NCBI GenBank assembly: GCA_037721555.1
Contig: JBBJOI010000015.1
Coordinates: forward strand, 1-64,000
Direction of reading: 5' to 3'
Length of the DNA: 64,000 nt
From: Gaiellasilicea sp037721555
GTDB lineage: Bacteria; Actinomycetota; Thermoleophilia; Gaiellales; Gaiellaceae
Shown piece after piece: positions 59,892 to 64,000 of the stretch (position 1 is its first letter; the number at the start of each line of letters is the position of its first letter). The notes under the pieces are model-generated. The model made no database searches and was not told the origin of the DNA. It saw nothing but the letters and a program-made list of their open reading frames with translations. The position numbers were made by a program, and so were the translations under genes.

Positions 59892-60923
59892 ATGCCGGCC
59901 GAGACCGACGCGGAGGTCGCTGTCGTCGGTGGCGGCGTCATGGGACTGTCGACAGCGCGTGCGCTCGCGCAGGCGGGGCGCAACGTCGTCGTGCTGGAGC
60001 AGTTCGAGCTCGGTCACGATCGCGGCTCGAGCCACGGCAGCTCGCGCATCTTCCGGCTCACGTATCCCGAAGCAAAATGGGTGCGGCTTGCGCAGGAGGC
60101 GTTGCCGCTGTGGAGCGAGCTCGAAGCAGAATGGGGAGCGCCGCTTCGCGAGTGGCACGGCTCGCTCGACCTCGGGGACTGGGGCGCCGACCGGCGCGCT
60201 CTCGAGGCGTGCGGCGCACCGTTCGAGATCCTCGAGGCACAGGAGACGCAACGCCGGTTCCCGGTGCGTGTCGCGGCGGGCGAGCGGGCGCTTTATCAGC
60301 CCGATGCGGGGATCGTGCTTGCGGACAAGGCGCTCCGCGCGCTCGGGGAAGGCGCCGTGGCGGCCGGGGCGCGGGTGCTCGAGCGGACATGCGCCGAGTC
60401 GGTCGAGGACGAGGTGGATGGGGTTCGAGTTGCCGGGCTGCGGGCGCGAGCGGTGGTCGTGACCGCAGGTTCGTGGGCGGACCGGCTCGTCGAGCTGGAT
60501 ACGACCACGACCCGCGAGACGCTGGCGTACTTCGCGTGTCCTGAGCCGTTTCCGTCGTTGATCGACCGGGCGGAGGGAGACACGTTCGGCCGGCTCGGCT
60601 ACGCGCTCGTCGCACCGGGCGTCGGCGCGAAGGCCGGGACGCACCACAGCGGGCCGGTCACCGATCCCGACGAGGCGGGAGTCCTCGACGAAGAGCTTCT
60701 GGCGACGATCGCGGACTGGGCGGCTCGCCGGTTGCGGGGGCTGCAACCGGAACCGGTTCGCGCGGAAACGTGCCTCTACACGAACCGGCCCGGCGAGCGG
60801 TTCGTCCTCGAGCGACGTGGCCGCGTCGTCGTCGGCTCGGCCTGCAGCGGCCACGGCTTCAAGTTCGCTCCCCTGATCGGGCGCACGCTGGCAAAGCTGG
60901 CGCTCGAGGCCCTCGAGCCGTAG
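59892..60923 (+). CDS. FAD-dependent oxidase, monomeric sarcosine oxidase/N-methyltryptophan oxidase type
   Basis: A DAO-family flavoenzyme of 343 residues. ATG 59892 gives MPAETDAEVAVVGGGVMGLS; the longer open frame upstream runs through the PAS pseudogene and is rejected. VVGGGVMGLSTARALAQAG is the dinucleotide-binding motif and GSSHGSSRIFRLTYPEAKWV the MSOX/SolA-type substrate region. ETCLYTNRPGERFVLER holds the cysteine that binds FAD covalently in monomeric sarcosine oxidases, and SACSGHGFKFAPLIG closes the FAD site. It probably oxidises an N-methyl amino acid to give formaldehyde and peroxide. It converges on the F420 operon 3 bp away. Confidence 0.9.
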   Translation: MPAETDAEVAVVGGGVMGLSTARALAQAGRNVVVLEQFELGHDRGSSHGSSRIFRLTYPEAKWVRLAQEALPLWSELEAEWGAPLREWHGSLDLGDWGADRRALEACGAPFEILEAQETQRRFPVRVAAGERALYQPDAGIVLADKALRALGEGAVAAGARVLERTCAESVEDEVDGVRVAGLRARAVVVTAGSWADRLVELDTTTTRETLAYFACPEPFPSLIDRAEGDTFGRLGYALVAPGVGAKAGTHHSGPVTDPDEAGVLDEELLATIADWAARRLRGLQPEPVRAETCLYTNRPGERFVLERRGRVVVGSACSGHGFKFAPLIGRTLAKLALEALEP

Positions 60924-60926
60924 GAC

Positions 60927-61670
60927 TCAGCGGAAGAGATCGCGCTCCGGCGGCATCAGGAGGTCGCGGCCGCTGCCCTCGCCCGCCGCGTCGTACCCGC
61001 GCACGACTGCTGCCGGCACGCCACGCGTCTTCCCCAGCACGAGCTCCGCCGCCCCGGCGAGCTCGTCAGCGGCTGCGATCTGTGTCGCGTGGAGCTCGTA
61101 GCCCGTCCCGTCCCGGAGGCCGCGAAGGTCGAGGAGTGCCGCGATCCCGGCGACTCCGAGCGCGACGTCCGTCGTCCCCTGCCGCCAGGCCCGGCCGAAG
61201 GAGTCGCTGACGATCACACCGACAGTCCGGCCGGTGCGCTCTCGGAGCCCCTCGCGGAGCTCCGTTGCAGACGCGTCCGGATCCCGCGGCAGCAACACGA
61301 GCGTCCCGGCTCCCTTCGCGTTCGAGGCGTCGACCCCAGCCGAGGCGCAGACGAAACCGTGCGCGGTCTCAGCGATCACGAGCGGCGGCCGCGACCGGAC
61401 GATCCGCCTGCTCTCGCGCAGGATCACCTCGACGTGGCGCGGATCGGCGTCACCCGCGAGCTCGAGCGCCTGACGGGACGGCTCGACCCCGTCCAGCGCG
61501 ACAACTCTGCCCTCGGCCTTCGAGACCACCTTTTGCGCGACGACGACGACGTCTCCGTCCTCGAGCCCGCCTGCCCGAGCTGCCGCTGCGGCAAGCAGTG
61601 CGGGAAGATCGTCACCCGCCTCGACTTCGGAGATCCCCTCGAGCCCGAAGACCCTGATCTCGTTGCTCAA
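60927..61670 (-). CDS. cofE: Coenzyme F420-0:L-glutamate ligase (CofE)
   Basis: CofE adds glutamate residues to F420-0 with GTP. This 247-residue protein starts at TTG 61670 (LSNEIRVFGLEGISEVEAGD), overlapping the npdG stop (TTGA). DGDVVVVAQKVVSKAEGRVV, PLVIAETAHGFVCASAGVDA, GRTVGVIVSDSFGRAWRQGT and IAAADELAGAAELVLGKTRG are the core motifs. It is a stand-alone CofE as in archaea; mycobacterial FbiB carries an extra C-terminal nitroreductase-like domain that is absent here. It is the last of four coupled F420 genes. Confidence 0.94.
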   Translation of the reverse strand: MSNEIRVFGLEGISEVEAGDDLPALLAAAAARAGGLEDGDVVVVAQKVVSKAEGRVVALDGVEPSRQALELAGDADPRHVEVILRESRRIVRSRPPLVIAETAHGFVCASAGVDASNAKGAGTLVLLPRDPDASATELREGLRERTGRTVGVIVSDSFGRAWRQGTTDVALGVAGIAALLDLRGLRDGTGYELHATQIAAADELAGAAELVLGKTRGVPAAVVRGYDAAGEGSGRDLLMPPERDLFR

Positions 61671-62284
61671 TGAAGGCCGGTGACGCGCAGACCGGCGTGC
61701 GCCTTGTAGCGCTTGTTGACGTTCACGATCACCGCCGTCATGCCCTCGAGCGCCCGAGCACTCGCGAGCGGCCCGGCATCGACGGCGCGGCCGGTCACGA
61801 GCCGAGACGCAAGCTCCAGTGCAAGCGCCTTCGCGTCGGCGTCGTCCCCACAAACGAGCGCATCCTCGTCAGCCGGCTGAGTCGAGAGGCTGGCTGCCGC
61901 GAGTGAGTGCAGTCCGGCCACGACCGGCCCCTCGAGGACTGCCTGGATCCGCTGTGCGACCGAGGTCGGCTCCTCCGTCGGCTTCACTCCACCAGGGCCG
62001 AAGGTGAGCTCGGCGGCGACCGAGAGCACCGGCGTTCGACCGATCTTCTCCCGGAGCTCGCTCGCCGTCTCGACCGCCGCGTCGGCCTTCACCGCGAGCA
62101 GGACGAGGTCGACGCCGCGAACGGCGTCCGCGTTCTCCCTGCCCTCGGCGCCGAGCTCAAGGGCGGCCTCGCGAGCGCGCTCGGCGTCGCGCGATCCGAT
62201 CACGACCTCGACACCGGCCTCGACGAGCCGCTTTGCAACGGCCTGGCCGAAGCTGCCGGTTCCGCCGACCACTGCCACCTTCAT
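61667..62284 (-). CDS. npdG: NADPH-dependent F420 reductase
   Basis: A 205-residue Rossmann protein that exchanges hydride between F420 and NADP(H). MKVAVVGGTGSFGQAVAKRL at 1-20 is the nucleotide fold, VVIGSRDAERAREAALELGA the NADP-binding strand with serine and arginine, and VLLAVKADAAVETASELREK and GLHSLAAASLSTQPADEDAL are family segments. ATG 62284 overlaps the cofD stop (ATGA). Placing npdG between cofD and cofE links F420 synthesis and reduction in one message. The usual length is about 210-220, so it is complete. Confidence 0.9.
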   Translation of the reverse strand: MKVAVVGGTGSFGQAVAKRLVEAGVEVVIGSRDAERAREAALELGAEGRENADAVRGVDLVLLAVKADAAVETASELREKIGRTPVLSVAAELTFGPGGVKPTEEPTSVAQRIQAVLEGPVVAGLHSLAAASLSTQPADEDALVCGDDADAKALALELASRLVTGRAVDAGPLASARALEGMTAVIVNVNKRYKAHAGLRVTGLH

Positions 62285-63186
62285 GCGGCCGCCGCCAGCA
62301 CCGCTTCCGCGAGGCGCCGGGACGCGGGGAGGTCGGTCATGAGGGTGCTCGTCACGACGGCGCGTACTGCGAGCGGCCCAGTCGGATCGGCCGTGTCGAC
62401 GACGAGCGCGTCGATCAGGCCCTCGTAGCAAGACGCAACGTGAGCAGGCGTCGTCCCTCCCGCCAGTCTCGCGAGCATCCGGTCGGCGGGACCCTTGACT
62501 GCACGTCCCCCGATCAGCGGGCTCACCGCCACACAAGGAACCTCCCGCTGCCTCAGTGCTCCCTGAATCTTCGGCACAGCCAGGATCGGCCAGATGCTGA
62601 CGTACGGGTTCGACGGCGCGATGACGATGAGGTCGGCCTCCCGGAGCGCTTCGACGACGCCCGGTGCGGGCTCGGCCGTACCGACGAAGCGGACCGCCTC
62701 CACCTCGTCCCGGTGGCCGCGGGCGACGAACCACTCCTGGAAGGAGAAGCTCCCGGCCGGGGTGTCGATCCAGGTGCGCAACTCATCGTCGGTCGCCGGC
62801 AGGATCCGCGTCTCGATCCCGAGCGCCCGTGCGAGCTGGGCCGTCACGGCGGAGAGCGACCGACCGGTTCGCAGTGCCTGGGTGCGTACGAGGTGGAGCC
62901 CGAGGTCGCGGTCCCCGAGACTGAACCAGTCCTCGCCGCCGAGCATGCTCACCGTCTCGAGCGCATTCCAGGTCTCGCCCGCTCGCCCCCAACCTCGCTC
63001 CTCATCGTTCAGGCCGGCGAGCGCGTAGAGGAGGCTGTCGACGTCGGGCGAGACCGCTAGGCCGAGCACCTCGAGGTCGTCACCGACGTTCCCGATCACC
63101 GTCACGTCGGCGGGCTCGATCGCTGCCACGAGACCGCGCGCGAAACGGGCACCTCCGACGCCGCCCGAGAGGAGCGCGACCCTCAA
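62281..63186 (-). CDS. cofD: 2-phospho-L-lactate transferase (CofD/FbiA)
   Basis: CofD joins the phospholactyl- or phosphoenolpyruvyl-guanosine donor to the deazaflavin Fo, giving F420-0 or its dehydro form. The 301-residue protein starts at TTG 63186 and overlaps the cofC stop (TTGA). LLSGGVGGARFARGLVAAIE at 5-24, VIGNVGDDLEVLGLAVSPDV, GWGRAGETWNALETVSMLGG, DRDLGLHLVRTQALRTGRSL and VIAPSNPYVSIWPILAVP match CofD across its length. It is the second gene of the F420 operon. Confidence 0.95.
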   Translation of the reverse strand: MRVALLSGGVGGARFARGLVAAIEPADVTVIGNVGDDLEVLGLAVSPDVDSLLYALAGLNDEERGWGRAGETWNALETVSMLGGEDWFSLGDRDLGLHLVRTQALRTGRSLSAVTAQLARALGIETRILPATDDELRTWIDTPAGSFSFQEWFVARGHRDEVEAVRFVGTAEPAPGVVEALREADLIVIAPSNPYVSIWPILAVPKIQGALRQREVPCVAVSPLIGGRAVKGPADRMLARLAGGTTPAHVASCYEGLIDALVVDTADPTGPLAVRAVVTSTLMTDLPASRRLAEAVLAAAA

Positions 63187-63797
63187 CGTCGGCTGAGCTT
63201 CCCCAGGCTGAGCTTTTCCCGGGCGGCCCGAGTCCGCGGCGCGACGCGAAGGGCCAGCCGTTCCAGGTCGTCGACCGTATCGACGTCGTCGGCGAGGTTC
63301 GGGATCACGGCGGCAACCGTCTCGAGGCCGAGCGAGACGGCATGCATACGGAAGCGTCGCGCGCTGCCGGCGCCGTAAAGGGGCGCGAATGCGGACGGTC
63401 GCGGAAGCGCGAGTGCGTTAGTCGTCCCGTCGTCGGCCTCGACGAGCCCGAAGGCTCCGAGCTCCGCCGCGCCCGTGAGCGTTCGGAGGTCGTGCGGCAC
63501 GAGGCAGGGCACGTCCGCGTTCACGACGAGCACCGGTTCCTCGGGCAGACCGGCGAGCGCGGCCGCAACGGCAGCGCCCTGACCGCCGCCCGGATCCGGC
63601 ACCACCTCCCCGCCGAGCTCGACGACAAGATCCTGGGCGGTCAAGTCGGAGGTGACTACCCGCGTGCGCGCAGTCGCGACGCACGCGGCCACGACGTCGC
63701 CGAGCATCGCTAGCGCGACCTGCGCCCGCAGGTCGTCCGGAGCGTCGAGTCGCTGCTTGCCGCTCGCCCCGCGAAAGGGTACGACGATTGCCGTCAT
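63183..63797 (-). CDS. cofC: 2-phospho-L-lactate/phosphoenolpyruvate guanylyltransferase (CofC/FbiD)
   Basis: CofC activates phospholactate or PEP with GTP for CofD. I prefer ATG 63797 (MTAIVVPFRGASGKQRLDAP; 204 residues), as PFRGASGKQRL is the nucleotide-binding start of the family; a start at 63833 would add 12 residues without family support. VVNADVPCLVPHDLRTLTGA near 98-117 holds the metal-binding aspartate and VEADDGTTNALALPRPSAFA follows. It heads the F420 operon. A TAGTCT box at 63814-63809 lies 11 nt before the ATG. Confidence 0.93.
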   Translation of the reverse strand: MTAIVVPFRGASGKQRLDAPDDLRAQVALAMLGDVVAACVATARTRVVTSDLTAQDLVVELGGEVVPDPGGGQGAAVAAALAGLPEEPVLVVNADVPCLVPHDLRTLTGAAELGAFGLVEADDGTTNALALPRPSAFAPLYGAGSARRFRMHAVSLGLETVAAVIPNLADDVDTVDDLERLALRVAPRTRAAREKLSLGKLSRR

Positions 63798-63808
63798 CGC
63801 TCGAGAGA

Positions 63809-63814
63809 GACTAT
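63809..63814 (-). promoter_or_regulatory. Putative -10 box of the F420 operon
   Basis: TAGTCT, 11 nt before ATG 63797, in the 23-bp gap between divergent starts (63797 and 63821). Confidence 0.4.
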
Positions 63815-63820
63815 CCCCGG

Positions 63821-64000
63821 GTGGACAACGCATCGTTGGCGGAGCGACTGGAGGCGTTCGCGGCGTTGCTCGACCTGTCGGGCTCGAGCTACTACACCGT
63901 GCGCGCGTATCGCCGTGCGGCCGACCTGATCCGCTCGACGCCCGCGGACGTCGCCGCGCTCGTACGGTCCGGGCACGTGCGGGAGCTCGCCGGGATTGGC
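63821..64000 (+). CDS. N-terminus of a PolX/HhH-type DNA polymerase beta-like protein, runs off window
   Basis: Sixty codons from GTG 63821 (VDNASLAERLEAFAALLDLS). The stretch YYTVRAYRRAADLIRSTPAD followed by VRELAGIG is the helix-hairpin-helix 8-kDa-like start of bacterial family X polymerases (PolX), which usually continue with a polymerase core and a PHP exonuclease domain. A shorter PHP or HhH protein with the same N-terminus is possible, as the rest is outside the window. It is divergent from the F420 operon. Confidence 0.75.
   Translation, partial: MDNASLAERLEAFAALLDLSGSSYYTVRAYRRAADLIRSTPADVAALVRSGHVRELAGIG

Noticed and set aside
1..64000. tRNA, rRNA or riboswitch genes
   Set aside because: The gaps are nearly all under 110 bp and none shows cloverleaf or conserved RNA features that I could recognise.
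1..64000. A prophage, integrase or IS element explaining the many glycosyltransferases
   Set aside because: No transposase, integrase or phage gene is visible; only small non-coding repeats are present.

Overview
The window is very GC-rich, gene-dense DNA with many GTG and TTG starts and 1-14 bp gene overlaps. A four-gene coenzyme F420 cluster (cofC-cofD-npdG-cofE), a LytR-CpsA-Psr protein and the general protein style point to an actinomycetote. A Thermoleophilia (Gaiellales/Solirubrobacterales-like) genome is my best guess; this is inference from gene content, not a database match.

Positions 1 to about 57,500 form one continuous surface-polysaccharide locus. I count about 25 glycosyltransferases (mostly GT4, plus GT2 and membrane GT-C types). 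Nucleotide-sugar enzymes are a UDP-glucuronate decarboxylase (13286), a GMD/fucose-synthase-like pair (34777-36888), an unusual epimerase (45441) and a DegT aminotransferase (46445). Decoration is by five methyltransferases. A WbaP-type priming transferase (27639) starts the repeat unit. Export could use two Wzx-like flippases (16118, 39359) with an O-antigen polymerase/ligase-like protein (22888), or an ABC exporter (1-1336). An LCP protein (11758) could attach the product to the wall. Secreted glycosidases sit inside the locus: a clan GH-A-like protein with four FN3 domains (5944), a GH92 mannosidase (9494) and a second GH-A-like protein (14214).

Layout: 1-5835 is a minus-strand operon with ABC export genes at its end. 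5944-11761 is plus (glycosidases and a GT). 11758-13176 is the LCP gene. 13286-17638 is plus (UXS, glycosidase, methyltransferase, flippase). 17635-24189 is mixed GTs and the polymerase. 24258-29096 is three GTs plus the priming enzyme. 29157-33804 holds a beta-propeller fragment, an HEXXH membrane protein, DPM1-like GT2s, a CgeB-like GT and a DUF2304 partner. 33873-36888 is the GDP-sugar operon. 36911-47602 holds methyltransferases, GTs, a flippase and amino-sugar enzymes. 47834-57518 is a run of one methyltransferase and GTs.

From 57564 the theme changes: a response regulator with an HD-GYP domain, a decayed multi-PAS sensor pseudogene, a sarcosine-oxidase-like FAD enzyme, the F420 genes, and the start of a PolX/HhH-type gene that leaves the window.

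Beyond genes, the most notable signals are these. A 20-bp sequence (GTGTCGCAGCGWCACAAGCC) recurs inside coding DNA in different reading frames. A second palindrome (GTTGCC-N6-GGCAAC) occurs twice. A perfect 21-bp inverted repeat brackets a 101-bp intergenic element. Nearly every operon head carries a TANNNT box 6-11 nt before the start codon, often shared by divergent genes, which implies widespread leaderless transcription. Two very short ORFs bridge neighbouring genes with start/stop overlaps at both ends.
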